From the NCBI GenBank assembly GCA_964519585.1, contig CAZFIO010000011.1, positions 1 to 23,662 of the forward strand: a stretch of DNA of 23,662 nucleotides, written 5' to 3'. Made by a program: the position numbers and the translations under genes. This document shows positions 1 through 8,016 of the stretch, in pieces. The notes beneath the pieces are model-generated. The model saw only the letters and a list, made by a program, of their open reading frames with translations, did no database searches and had not been told where the DNA came from. The stretch comes from CAZFIO01 sp964519585. Its GTDB lineage: Bacteria; Bacillota; Clostridia; Tissierellales; Tissierellaceae. Within the stretch, counting starts at the first letter, position 1. Each line of letters opens with the position of its first letter.

Positions 1-1
1 T

Positions 2-382
2 GGGGTTAGTGTGAGAGATATAGTCCAATTTTACAAGATTCCTTTAGAAAATTTGATTGTCATAGTAGATGATATAGATATAGACTTTGCCAGTATTCGC
101 ATAAGATCAAAAGGAAGTGCTGGGTCCCACAATGGGCTTAAATCAATTATTTATCATTTGATTGATGAAAACTTCCCCAGGGTGAAGATTGGTATAGGGG
201 AAAAAGGTAACTATAATGACCTGGCAGACTTTGTCTTAAGCAAATTTACCCAGGAAGAAATTCCTTATATGGTGGATGCTATAAAAACCGCTGCAGAGTC
301 TGTAGAGACAATAATTCAGTATGGCATAAATACTGCCATGAATAAGTATAATATTAATAGGACAAACAAGGCCCAGGAATAA
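2..382 (+). CDS. pth: Peptidyl-tRNA hydrolase, 5'-truncated by window edge
   Basis: Peptidyl-tRNA hydrolase cleaves the ester bond of peptidyl-tRNAs that drop off ribosomes and so recycles tRNA in the cytoplasm. The reading frame is open from the first full codon of the window, so the gene begins upstream. The GTG at position 11 lies inside the conserved region and is not the true start. About 127 codons are present; the family is usually 185-200 residues, so roughly the first 60 are missing, including the catalytic His region. Visible family signatures are VDDIDIDF, the GSAGSHNGLKSI segment with the tRNA-binding Asn, and FPRVKIGIG. The next gene is mfd, 33 bp downstream, the same order as in Bacillus subtilis. 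Family assignment is secure; only the N-terminus is unseen. Confidence 0.95.
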   Translation, partial: GVSVRDIVQFYKIPLENLIVIVDDIDIDFASIRIRSKGSAGSHNGLKSIIYHLIDENFPRVKIGIGEKGNYNDLADFVLSKFTQEEIPYMVDAIKTAAESVETIIQYGINTAMNKYNINRTNKAQE

Positions 383-396
383 ACCTGGGCTTGTGG
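371..396 (+). terminator. Weak hairpin between pth and mfd
   Basis: A 7-bp perfect inverted repeat, GCCCAGG/CCTGGGC, has a 6-nt loop that contains the pth stop codon. The sequence after it (TTGTGGTATTT) is only moderately T-rich, so it may be a weak terminator, an attenuator or an mRNA-stability hairpin rather than a strong stop. mfd has no obvious promoter of its own in the short gap, which argues for at least partial read-through. Confidence 0.4.
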
Positions 397-415
397 TATT
401 TGAGGAGAAGGTAAT

Positions 416-3400
416 ATGAAGGATTTTTTAATCGATTCACTGAAAAACTTAAAAGCTTACAAGGACTTAATCAAGGATATAAAGGATGGTCTAAGCCCTA
501 TATCTGCCTATGGGATAGGAAGTGAAAACCTAAGCCATATTCTTTATGCCTTAAATAGTCATTTGAATAAGAAAATTCTCTTAATTGTAGATAACAATAA
601 AAAGGCAAATGACTTATACGAGGACATGGTTAGTTTGGGGCATGGTTATGTAGACTTGTTTTCAAAAAAAGAAGTTATATTTTATGATATGGATGCCTTT
701 AGCACCGAAAACTCCAAGAATAGATTAGCTACCCTAGTAAACCTAATTTCTGATGAAAAAGGAATTATTATTACTACTATTGAAGCAATGGCAGATAAGA
801 TTGTAAGTAAGAAGATTTTCAAGGAATCAATTATATATATTGACTATGGTAAAGAAATCGATCTGGACCAGGTCCTGATGGACTTGGTGGTTTTAGGCTA
901 CAAAAGGGTCCATATGGTGGAGGGCGTGGGACAATTTAGCCTAAGGGGTGGTATCCTGGATATATTTCCTCCCCACAGTAACTATCCTTACAGGATAGAG
1001 TTATTTGATGATGAGGTTGATTCTATAAGAACTTTTGATTACTTAAGCCAAAGATCTATAGAAAGTCTAGAAAGAATTATGATACCTCCAGTTGAAGAAA
1101 TCCTTATACTGGATAAGTATAGGGATGAAATAAAAAGAAATATAAAGAGAGACATAGAAGGCTTCAATAGAAATGAAAAGGCTAGGGAAAAGTTTTCAAA
1201 TTACCTGGATTTACTGGAGAGTGGTAACTCAGTTACAAATAGAAATATGCTTATACCCTATATACCCAAGGAATATTTAGCTAGCCTTCTTGAATTTATA
1301 GATGATGAGACCCTAGTTCTTCTAGATGATCCAGATAGAATTAGGCTGACATACAGGAAGTCCCAGGAAAATATGAACTTTCAGTATACAGACTTGCTTG
1401 AAGTAGGCGAAATCATGCCTAGCCATTTTGATTTGCACTGGGGGTATAGTGATTTACTTAAAGCCATGGGGAATAGGAAACTTATTAGCTTTAACAATCT
1501 GCTAAAAACCAACAAGGATTTTCCTCCTAAGTCCATCCATAATTTTTCCCTGAAGTCAAATACCAACTACCATAAGAAGATTGACCTTCTAGCTGAGGAT
1601 TTAAAACACCTCCAGTATAGGGGTTATAAGATTGTGATTTTTTCAGGTACTGAAGATAGGGGCCTAGGGCTTAAGGAAAGTCTTGAAAGTTTTGATATTT
1701 TAAGTAGCTATTCTAAAGATAGGGACAGGGAAATCAAATCTGGCCAGATATTTATAAATCCTGCCAGTATTTCAAGTGGTTTTGAGTATCCTGACCTTAA
1801 GTATATAGTTTTCAGTGACAAGGAGATATTTGGAAGCCAGAAAATGAAGTTAAGGAAGCCTAAAAGGAAAAAGGGAGAAAAAATCCTTAACCTAAATGAC
1901 CTGGAGATAGGCTCCTATATTGTCCATGAAAACCATGGTATTGGAAGATATGAGGGTATTGAGCAGCTGGATGTACAGGGGATAAAAAAGGACTACCTTA
2001 TGATTCGCTACAAGGGTGAGGATAAGCTTTATATTCCCATAGACCAAATGAATTTGATTCAAAAGTATGTAGGTTCAGATACTATAAAACCTAGGATTTC
2101 CAAACTAAATAGTGGCGAATGGCAGAGGACCAAGTCTAGGGCTAAAAAGGCAGTGGAAAACATGGCTGAAGACTTGCTTAACCTATATGCCAAAAGGGAA
2201 AACCTAAGTGGCTATGCCTTTGGATCTGATACTCTATGGCAAAGGCAATTTGAGGATTCCTTCCCCTATGAAGAAACTGAGGGCCAGGTGATTTCATCTG
2301 GAGAAATTAAGAAGGATATGGAAAAAACAAAGCCTATGGATAGGCTCCTATGTGGGGATGTAGGCTATGGAAAAACTGAGGTGGCCCTAAGGGCAGCCTT
2401 TAAAGCTCTTATGGATAGTAAGCAGGTAGCCATACTTGTGCCTACTACTATCTTGGCCCAACAACACTACAATACTATGGTTGAAAGATTTGGTGAGTTT
2501 CCAATAGAAACCGGTATGCTAAGTAGGTTTAGGAGTCAAAAAGAGCAGGAAAGAATTATAGACGGCCTAAAACTTGGTACTGTAGATATTGTAGTAGGCA
2601 CCCATAGACTTCTATCAAAGGATGTGTCCTTTAAAGATCTAGGGCTTTTGATTATTGATGAGGAGCAAAGGTTTGGAGTTAAACATAAGGAAAAGTTAAA
2701 ATTGTTAAGGGAAAATGTAGATGTTCTTACCCTGACTGCTACTCCTATACCAAGGACCCTACATATGTCTTTGGTAGGGATTCGTGATATGTCTGTTATA
2801 GAAGATCCACCTGCTGAAAGGTATCCTATCCAGACCTATGTCTTGGAGTACAATCCCCAGATGGTAAGGGAGGCTATACTTAAGGAAATATCCAGAGGTG
2901 GCCAGGTCTACTTTGTTTACAACAGGGTGGAGACCATAGATAAGATTGCCTTGGAATTAAAGGCCCTGGTTCCAGAAGCTAGATTTTCCATAGGCCACGG
3001 TCAAATGGGGGAAAGGCAGCTAGAGAAGGTTATGCTGGATTTTATAAACCATGAGAATGATGTTTTGATTTGTACCACTATAATAGAGACTGGCCTAGAT
3101 ATTCCAAATGTCAACACTATGATTGTGTATGATGCTGACAAGATGGGATTATCACAACTCTACCAACTCAGGGGTAGGGTTGGTAGATCCAGTAATCTTG
3201 CCTATGGATATTTTACCTATGAGAAAAACAAGGTTTTAACTGAGGTTGCTGAGAAGAGGCTAAAGGCCATAAAGGAGTTTACTGAATTTGGGTCTGGCTT
3301 TAAGATAGCTATGAGAGACTTGGAGATTCGTGGAGCTGGAAACCTTCTGGGAGTGGAACAGCACGGCCATATAGGGGCCATAGGCTATGATCTCTATGTA

Positions 3401-3907
3401 AAGTTTTTAGGTGAAGCCATCAGGAGACTTAAGGGTGAAGAAGTCATAGAAGAAATTCATACCTCTATAGATATCAATATAGATGGTTTTATACCCTTGG
3501 ATTTTATTGAAAATGAAGATTTAAAACTTGAAGTCTATAAAAAAATTGCTGCTATTTCTGACTCTTATGACTATGATGAGTTGTTGGATGAGTTGATTGA
3601 TAGGTTTGGTGATATTCCAAAGGTGGTAGAAAACCTTATGAATATCTCCTATGTAAAGTCCCTAAGCGGGAAAAATGAGATTACAGCTATAAGTGAAGCA
3701 AATGATTACCTAAAAATAGACCTGGTTTCTGCAGAATCCATATCAGCTGAACTTATACACATTTTATCAAGAGATTATGGTAGATCTCTGTCATTTGATT
3801 TATCATCTACACCACACCTAAGATTATACCCTAGGGGTGGCAGGATAAAAATACTAAAAAGTTTAATTGAGTCTATTGATAATTTTAATAAGACTAGAAA
3901 TCCATAA
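416..3907 (+). CDS. mfd: Transcription-repair coupling factor Mfd
   Basis: Mfd is a DNA translocase that recognises RNA polymerase stalled at lesions, pushes it off and recruits UvrA for nucleotide excision repair. The 1163 residues match the family length. In order are a UvrB-like N-terminal region, the RNA-polymerase-interacting CarD-like domain (about 495-560, GSYIVHENHGIG), and a RecG-like helicase core with Walker A (GDVGYGKTE, lysine about 653), the DEEQ box (about 748-751), TATPIPR (about 774-780) and QLRGRVGR (917-924). The C-terminal TRCF domain follows. The ATG start is preceded by GAGGAGAAGG at 402-411. The gene follows pth and precedes spoVT, the usual Firmicute order. All helicase motifs look intact. 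Identification is very secure. Confidence 0.98.
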   Translation: MKDFLIDSLKNLKAYKDLIKDIKDGLSPISAYGIGSENLSHILYALNSHLNKKILLIVDNNKKANDLYEDMVSLGHGYVDLFSKKEVIFYDMDAFSTENSKNRLATLVNLISDEKGIIITTIEAMADKIVSKKIFKESIIYIDYGKEIDLDQVLMDLVVLGYKRVHMVEGVGQFSLRGGILDIFPPHSNYPYRIELFDDEVDSIRTFDYLSQRSIESLERIMIPPVEEILILDKYRDEIKRNIKRDIEGFNRNEKAREKFSNYLDLLESGNSVTNRNMLIPYIPKEYLASLLEFIDDETLVLLDDPDRIRLTYRKSQENMNFQYTDLLEVGEIMPSHFDLHWGYSDLLKAMGNRKLISFNNLLKTNKDFPPKSIHNFSLKSNTNYHKKIDLLAEDLKHLQYRGYKIVIFSGTEDRGLGLKESLESFDILSSYSKDRDREIKSGQIFINPASISSGFEYPDLKYIVFSDKEIFGSQKMKLRKPKRKKGEKILNLNDLEIGSYIVHENHGIGRYEGIEQLDVQGIKKDYLMIRYKGEDKLYIPIDQMNLIQKYVGSDTIKPRISKLNSGEWQRTKSRAKKAVENMAEDLLNLYAKRENLSGYAFGSDTLWQRQFEDSFPYEETEGQVISSGEIKKDMEKTKPMDRLLCGDVGYGKTEVALRAAFKALMDSKQVAILVPTTILAQQHYNTMVERFGEFPIETGMLSRFRSQKEQERIIDGLKLGTVDIVVGTHRLLSKDVSFKDLGLLIIDEEQRFGVKHKEKLKLLRENVDVLTLTATPIPRTLHMSLVGIRDMSVIEDPPAERYPIQTYVLEYNPQMVREAILKEISRGGQVYFVYNRVETIDKIALELKALVPEARFSIGHGQMGERQLEKVMLDFINHENDVLICTTIIETGLDIPNVNTMIVYDADKMGLSQLYQLRGRVGRSSNLAYGYFTYEKNKVLTEVAEKRLKAIKEFTEFGSGFKIAMRDLEIRGAGNLLGVEQHGHIGAIGYDLYVKFLGEAIRRLKGEEVIEEIHTSIDINIDGFIPLDFIENEDLKLEVYKKIAAISDSYDYDELLDELIDRFGDIPKVVENLMNISYVKSLSGKNEITAISEANDYLKIDLVSAESISAELIHILSRDYGRSLSFDLSSTPHLRLYPRGGRIKILKSLIESIDNFNKTRNP

Positions 3908-3997
3908 ACTTCATAAGATATTTTTAGGAATATGTATAAAAATTTCCTATTAGTTGAATAATAATCATACTACACTTATGTATGAGGAGGTCAAATT

Positions 3998-4549
3998 TTG
4001 AAAGCCACAGGAATAGTAAGAAGAATAGATGATTTAGGCAGGGTTGTGGTTCCAAAAGAGATTAGAAGGACCCTTAGAATTCGTGAAGGGGATCCTTTAG
4101 AAATATTTACTGATAGAGAAGGGCAGGTTATATTAAAAAAATACTCACCCATAGGGGAGTTAAGTGAATTTGCGACTGAATACTGTGAAGCCTTACATGA
4201 CAATATACAACATATTGCTATTATTTCTGATAGGGATAGTATTATAGCTATTGCTGGGGGCTCTAAAAAAGAATATCTTGAAAAAAGAATTAGTCCAGAC
4301 TTAGAAAAGGTTGTTGAGCAAAGAAATACTTTTTTAACCAATGGGAAAGATACTCCTATAAAAATATTGTATGAGGATGAAAGCTCAGACACATATTCTG
4401 CTCAAGTAATAGTACCTATAGTAATGCATGGTGATCCTATTGGGTCCATAATCCTACTTTCAAAGGAAGAAAATACAAGTATGGGTGATATGGAGGTTAA
4501 GCTTTTAGAAACAGCATCAAGATTTTTTTCAAGGCAAATGGAACAATAA
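3998..4549 (+). CDS. spoVT: Stage V sporulation regulator SpoVT
   Basis: SpoVT is an AbrB-type transcription factor that tunes late forespore (sigma-G) gene expression and germination traits in Bacillus. The 183-residue product starts with the swapped-hairpin AbrB DNA-binding domain (about 2-47; GIVRRIDDLGRVVVPKEIRR) and continues with a GAF-like sensor domain (about 55-180), the standard SpoVT layout and length. The start is TTG, chosen because GAGGAGG lies at 3984-3990, 7 nt upstream, and because the protein begins at the conserved KATG. It sits 90 bp after mfd and is closed by a strong terminator, so it is probably monocistronic. CATACTA at 3966-3972 resembles a sigma-G -10, but I see no matching -35. 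Confidence 0.96.
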   Translation: MKATGIVRRIDDLGRVVVPKEIRRTLRIREGDPLEIFTDREGQVILKKYSPIGELSEFATEYCEALHDNIQHIAIISDRDSIIAIAGGSKKEYLEKRISPDLEKVVEQRNTFLTNGKDTPIKILYEDESSDTYSAQVIVPIVMHGDPIGSIILLSKEENTSMGDMEVKLLETASRFFSRQMEQ

Positions 4550-4582
4550 TACCTACTTACTTTCAAGTAGGTATTTTTTTTT
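4549..4582 (+). terminator. Rho-independent terminator after spoVT
   Basis: A perfect 10-bp stem (ATACCTACTT/AAGTAGGTAT) with loop ACTTTC is followed by an unbroken T-run. The stem begins at the last base of the spoVT stop codon. This is a textbook intrinsic terminator. Confidence 0.93.
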
Positions 4583-4643
4583 GACTAAGTCATATATTTA
4601 ACCAAGGATAGCTATTGAATATTTGTATTCTGAGGTGGTATAT

Positions 4644-6221
4644 ATGACTAAATATAAGAATTTCCTAATGGGAACAGCCATTTTAAGTATTGCTGGAATT
4701 ATAGTGAAGGTTTTAGGGGCCCTATATAGGATACCCCTAGGAAATATTATCAAGGATGAGGGTATGGGCTACTATCAAACTGCCTATCCCTTCTATATCC
4801 TACTGCTGACCATATCTACATCTGGCTTTCCAGTGGCCATTGCCAAGCTAGTGTCAGAAAAAAGGGCCTTGGGGGACTATAAGTCTGCCTATAAGGTTTT
4901 TAGGGTGGCCTTGCTAGGCTTAACTATTTCTGGAGTACTTTCATTTTTATTTGTACTTGTAAGTGCAAGAAGAATAGTAGACTACATGGACAATAGCTCT
5001 GCCTACTACTCACTAATGGCACTGGGACCGGCCTTGCTCTTTGTACCATTTATGTCCGCCTTTAGGGGTTTTTTTCAAGGAAAACAGGATATGGTGCCCA
5101 CAGCTATTTCTCAAATAATTGAGCAGACCACAAGGCTAATAGTGGGACTATCCCTTACCTATTTGCTTTTGGACTATGGATTACCAATCGCTGCAGGAGG
5201 GGCATCTTTTGGTGGGTCAGCAGGTGCTATTCTTGGAAGTATAGGTATATTTATATTGTTTTTATTTAGTAAAAAGCAGATGATGGAAGAGATAGGTAAA
5301 TCCAAATTTAGGGGAACCTGCTCAACTGAGGATATAGTCAAAGAACTGCTTATGATTTCCATTCCCATAACCATTGGGGCTTCTATAATACCCATTATGG
5401 ACACTATAGATGCCTCTATAGTTATTAAAAGGCTGGTGGCAATAGATTATAGTAGGCAGTTTGCCAATGAGTTATACGGCCAGTTAAAAGGCTTTGCCCA
5501 AGTCCTGATCAACCTACCCCAAGTCTTCTCCCTAGCAATTGGCATGAGTTTACTACCTGCTCTTGCTGAAGTAGGTGCAGTCAGAGACAAGACTAGGGTT
5601 AATCAACTTGTAAATCAGGGCTTAAGCTTTACCTTTATTATAGGTCTTCCTTGCGCCTTTGGACTTTTTTTTCTATCAAGGCCTATAATTAATCTTCTGT
5701 ATTACAAAAACTCCATAGAAACCATAAATAGTGCGGGTGAGATATTGTCCTACCTATCATTTGGTCTGGTATTTCTTATGTTAATCCAGGTAACAACCTC
5801 TATATTGCAAGGTTTAGGCAAAGAGATGATTCCAGTTATTAATTTATTTGTTGGGGCAGGCTTTAAACTTATTCTTACCTATATCCTGACAGGAGTAAGA
5901 TTTATAAATATTAAGGGTGCTGCCATAAGTACGGTTGTAGCCTATGGTGTGGCAGGTAGTTTAAACTTAAGATACCTAGTGAAAAGGATGAAGATTAGGC
6001 TAGATATAAGAAACCTAGTTTTAAAACCCTTACTTGCATCTTGTTTTATGGGCTTGATGGTTAGAATTGTATATATCTCTCTGGTGAATTATATTTCTAC
6101 CAGGCTTGCAACACTTGTATCTATTGGGCTTGGAATGATAATTTTTCTTATATTATTATTGATTACGGGTACCATAAGGGAGGAAGATATGATAAAATGG
6201 GGAAAGAAGAACAACAGTTAA
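4644..6221 (+). CDS. SpoVB/YabM-like polysaccharide (MOP superfamily) flippase
   Basis: This is a membrane protein of the MVF/polysaccharide-transporter branch of the MOP superfamily, the group that holds SpoVB, YabM and MurJ and moves lipid-linked cell-wall or polysaccharide precursors across the membrane. The 525-residue protein is hydrophobic throughout, consistent with about 14 membrane helices, and opens with the family pattern GTAILSIAGIIVKVLGALYR-IPLGNI. I chose the ATG at 4644, not the in-frame TTG at 4623, because GAGGTGG (4632-4638) lies between them at the right distance. Its position between spoVT and mazG equals yabM in B. subtilis; homology alone cannot separate YabM from SpoVB. 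The last codons (K-K-N-N-S-stop) lie inside an 11-bp repeat array, so repeat insertion may have reshaped the C-terminus. Confidence 0.88.
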   Translation: MTKYKNFLMGTAILSIAGIIVKVLGALYRIPLGNIIKDEGMGYYQTAYPFYILLLTISTSGFPVAIAKLVSEKRALGDYKSAYKVFRVALLGLTISGVLSFLFVLVSARRIVDYMDNSSAYYSLMALGPALLFVPFMSAFRGFFQGKQDMVPTAISQIIEQTTRLIVGLSLTYLLLDYGLPIAAGGASFGGSAGAILGSIGIFILFLFSKKQMMEEIGKSKFRGTCSTEDIVKELLMISIPITIGASIIPIMDTIDASIVIKRLVAIDYSRQFANELYGQLKGFAQVLINLPQVFSLAIGMSLLPALAEVGAVRDKTRVNQLVNQGLSFTFIIGLPCAFGLFFLSRPIINLLYYKNSIETINSAGEILSYLSFGLVFLMLIQVTTSILQGLGKEMIPVINLFVGAGFKLILTYILTGVRFINIKGAAISTVVAYGVAGSLNLRYLVKRMKIRLDIRNLVLKPLLASCFMGLMVRIVYISLVNYISTRLATLVSIGLGMIIFLILLLITGTIREEDMIKWGKKNNS

Positions 6222-6253
6222 ACAATAGCCTAACAATGGGCAAACAGTTGTAG
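6210..6253 (+). repeat. Four tandem 11-bp units
   Basis: Consecutive 11-mers AACAACAGTTA, AACAATAGCCT, AACAATGGGCA and AACAGTTGTAG lie without gaps. The first unit is also the last codons of the flippase gene (6210-6220). The common core is AACAAT followed by a variable five bases. Confidence 0.75.
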
Positions 6254-6275
6254 GGGTCGACGACCCTGTCGACCC
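6254..6275. repeat. GGGTCGAC/GTCGACCC hairpin
   Basis: Perfect 8-bp arms enclose a 6-nt loop (GACCCT), directly after TTGTAG. The island after lysS has a hairpin of identical geometry after the same TTGTAG, but with different arm sequence. Confidence 0.8.
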
Positions 6276-6293
6276 GCTGTAAGGCTGAGATTC

Positions 6294-6367
6294 TGTCATC
6301 CAGAGCGTAGCGAAGGATCTTGAAGGCATTGTAAAGACAAGATTCTTCACTTGCGTTCAGAATGACA
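6294..6367. repeat. 74-bp imperfect palindrome, REP-like
   Basis: The left arm, 6294-6322, begins TGTCATCCAGAGCGTAGCGA. The right arm, 6338-6367, read on the complementary strand begins TGTCATTCTGAACGCAAGTG. The arms of 29 and 30 nt differ at a few positions, and the 15-nt centre is unpaired. From memory, sequences of the type GTCATTCTGA...GAAGAATCT recur in intergenic regions of many bacteria; I could not search to confirm it. Confidence 0.75.
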
Positions 6368-6392
6368 AACCAGAAAAACCGCAGTTGACAGT

Positions 6393-6422
6393 AGCCTCGC
6401 CCCGTCTTGTTCCGAACTTCTT
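6393..6422 (-). repeat. CGGAAC-containing repeat module (reverse orientation)
   Basis: The reverse complement of this stretch matches 23032-23061 at 22 of 30 positions without gaps, sharing CGGAAC and AGG. The two copies are in opposite orientation relative to the chromosome. Confidence 0.6.
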
Positions 6423-6442
6423 AAAATCACGGAATGGCACAG

Positions 6443-6475
6443 GGGCCATTGCTTGACTATTGCTAGACTATTGTT
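6443..6475 (-). repeat. Three tandem 11-bp units, reverse orientation
   Basis: Read on the minus strand the units are AACAATAGTCT, AGCAATAGTCA and AGCAATGGCCC. This array is the right-hand inverted terminus of the composite element and ends 19 bp before the mazG start codon. Confidence 0.75.
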
Positions 6476-6494
6476 ATATAAAGGGGTTTTATAA

Positions 6495-7958
6495 TTGGCA
6501 AAGATAAACATAATCGGCCTAGGTCCAGGTAGTGTAGATGACCTAACCATGGCAGCTGTAAAAAAAATACATGATAATAATCAAAATTATTTAAGGACTG
6601 AAAAACATCCTACTATTGAATATTTCCTTGATAAAAATATTGAATTTCAATCCTACGACTACCTTTATGAGGAGGAGGATGATTTCCTAAGCCTTTACGA
6701 AAACATAGCAAATGACCTAATAAGTAGGGCTGATGAATATGGTGAAATCAACTACTTTGTCCCTGGTAATCCTATGATTGCGGAAAAAACAGTGGAAATT
6801 TTGTTGGAAAAAGATATAGAAACTCAGCTTATTTCAGGCCTAAGCTTTATAGAACCTATGATGGAACTTATTGGTAAGGACCTTATAGATGGGATCAAAA
6901 TCTTAGATGGAAGTGTTTTTTCTAGCCTTATGGTAGATATAAATATAGACATAATCATCACTCAGGTATATAATAAACGGATAGTATCCGAAATTAAGCT
7001 AATATTATCAGAAATATATGGGGATGAATATATTATATCTTTTATTCACGGGGCTGGTATTGAAGGAGAAGAAAAGCTGTACCATATGCCTATCTACCAG
7101 CTTGATAGGTTTGATGACATAGGCTATCTAACAAGTATATACATACCCAGGATAAAAGACCAAGACCGAAAAATCTACGACTTCAACAATCTCTTGGGGA
7201 TTATGAAGGTCCTAAGGGGTGAGGATGGTTGTCCCTGGGATATGAAGCAGGATCACCAGACTCTAAGGCAAACTGTTATAGAGGAAGCCTATGAGGTTGT
7301 GAATGCTATAGACAGGGGAAATATAGAAGATTTAGTGGAAGAATTGGGTGATTTGCTTCTGCAGATTATATTCCATAGTGAAATTGGGGAAAATGAAGGT
7401 GAATTTACCATCATAGATGTAACCTCTGCCCTGGCAAATAAGCTAATTTATAGGCACCCCCATATATTTTTGGAAAAAAAGGTAGAAAATTCTAAGGAAG
7501 TAGTATATAATTGGAATAAGTTAAAGGATTCTCAAAGAGGGGTTAAAAATATTAAGGATAGATTGGCTAATTTACCAGCCTTAACTGCCTTAATGAAAGC
7601 CTACAAGATTCAGGACAGGGCAGCAGAAATTGGTTTTGATTGGGATGATATAGAAGGCCCTATAGAAAAGATTCTAGAGGAGTATGAAGAAGTCCTAGAG
7701 TTAATTAGACTCACAAAACCTGACAAGGACAGGATTGAGGAGGAAATTGGGGATCTTTTGATGTCAGTTGTAAACCTTTCTAGATTTTTAGACATAAATC
7801 CTGAAGTGGCCCTAAACAGGTCTAATAACAAGTTTGTTTACAGACTTGGATTTATGGAGGATAAGGCCCAGGACATGGGCAGGACACTAGAGGATATGGA
7901 CTTAGAGGAAATGGATAGTCTTTGGAATTTGTCCAAGGAAGACAATACTATGTTATAA
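6495..7958 (+). CDS. mazG: MazG-family NTP pyrophosphohydrolase with N-terminal methylase domain (YabN type)
   Basis: This is a two-domain protein. Residues 1 to about 220 resemble the tetrapyrrole/corrin SAM-dependent methylase fold (INIIGLGPGS at the N-terminus, VPGNPM further on). Residues from about 236 onward form MazG, which hydrolyses NTPs to NMP and pyrophosphate as house-cleaning. MazG signs are GEDGCPWDMKQDH, EEAYEVVNAI and EELGDLLLQ with its metal-binding acidic residues, then a second repeat (EEYEEVLELI, EEIGDLLMSV). The 487 residues match B. subtilis YabN. The start is TTG with AAAGGGG at 6480-6486; no ATG fits the conserved N-terminus. What the methylase half does is not known to me. 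Its upstream region is occupied by a repeat element that ends 19 bp before the start. Confidence 0.93.
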   Translation: MAKINIIGLGPGSVDDLTMAAVKKIHDNNQNYLRTEKHPTIEYFLDKNIEFQSYDYLYEEEDDFLSLYENIANDLISRADEYGEINYFVPGNPMIAEKTVEILLEKDIETQLISGLSFIEPMMELIGKDLIDGIKILDGSVFSSLMVDINIDIIITQVYNKRIVSEIKLILSEIYGDEYIISFIHGAGIEGEEKLYHMPIYQLDRFDDIGYLTSIYIPRIKDQDRKIYDFNNLLGIMKVLRGEDGCPWDMKQDHQTLRQTVIEEAYEVVNAIDRGNIEDLVEELGDLLLQIIFHSEIGENEGEFTIIDVTSALANKLIYRHPHIFLEKKVENSKEVVYNWNKLKDSQRGVKNIKDRLANLPALTALMKAYKIQDRAAEIGFDWDDIEGPIEKILEEYEEVLELIRLTKPDKDRIEEEIGDLLMSVVNLSRFLDINPEVALNRSNNKFVYRLGFMEDKAQDMGRTLEDMDLEEMDSLWNLSKEDNTML

Positions 7959-7973
7959 AAAGTAAAACTTTTT
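7957..7973 (+). terminator. Possible weak terminator between mazG and hup
   Basis: AAAAAGT/ACTTTTT pairs with an AAA loop right after mazG. The stem is almost all A-T pairs and the following T-run is short, so this is a weak candidate that could act in either direction. Confidence 0.3.
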
Positions 7974-8016
7974 ATTAAATGCAATAAATGAATAATATTA
8001 TTAAGGAGGAATTTTA

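Larger units (their letters stand above)
6221..6475. mobile_element. 255-bp composite palindromic repeat element (MITE-like)
   Basis: This non-coding block fills the gap between the flippase gene and mazG. Its ends are inverted copies of an 11-bp periodic repeat (6221-6253 direct, 6443-6475 reverse). Aligned as inverted repeats, the two ends agree along about 30 bp (ACAATAGCCTAACAATGGGC against ACAATAGTCTAGCAATAGTC, and onward). Between them are a GTCGAC hairpin, a 74-bp imperfect palindrome and a CGGAAC-containing module in reverse orientation. It contains no coding frame of note and no transposase. A second island after lysS shares several modules. It could be a non-autonomous mobile repeat or a patchwork of several; no target-site duplication was confirmed. 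Confidence 0.6.

Noticed and set aside
3944..3972. CATACTA before spoVT as a sigma-G promoter.
   Set aside because: The -10 fits, but no sequence resembling the sigma-G -35 lies at 15-18 bp upstream, and the transcript would start only about 5 nt before the ribosome binding site.
4623..4643. TTG at 4623 as the flippase start.
   Set aside because: The ribosome binding site GAGGTGG lies downstream of it at 4632-4638, so ATG 4644 is the better start.
6453..6480. TTGACT, 16 bp, TATATA inside the reverse 11-mer array, which looks like an outward promoter for mazG donated by the repeat.
   Set aside because: The transcript would start near 6487, after the ribosome binding site AAAGGGG (6480-6486), so the message would lack it. 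The -10 match is also only 4 of 6.
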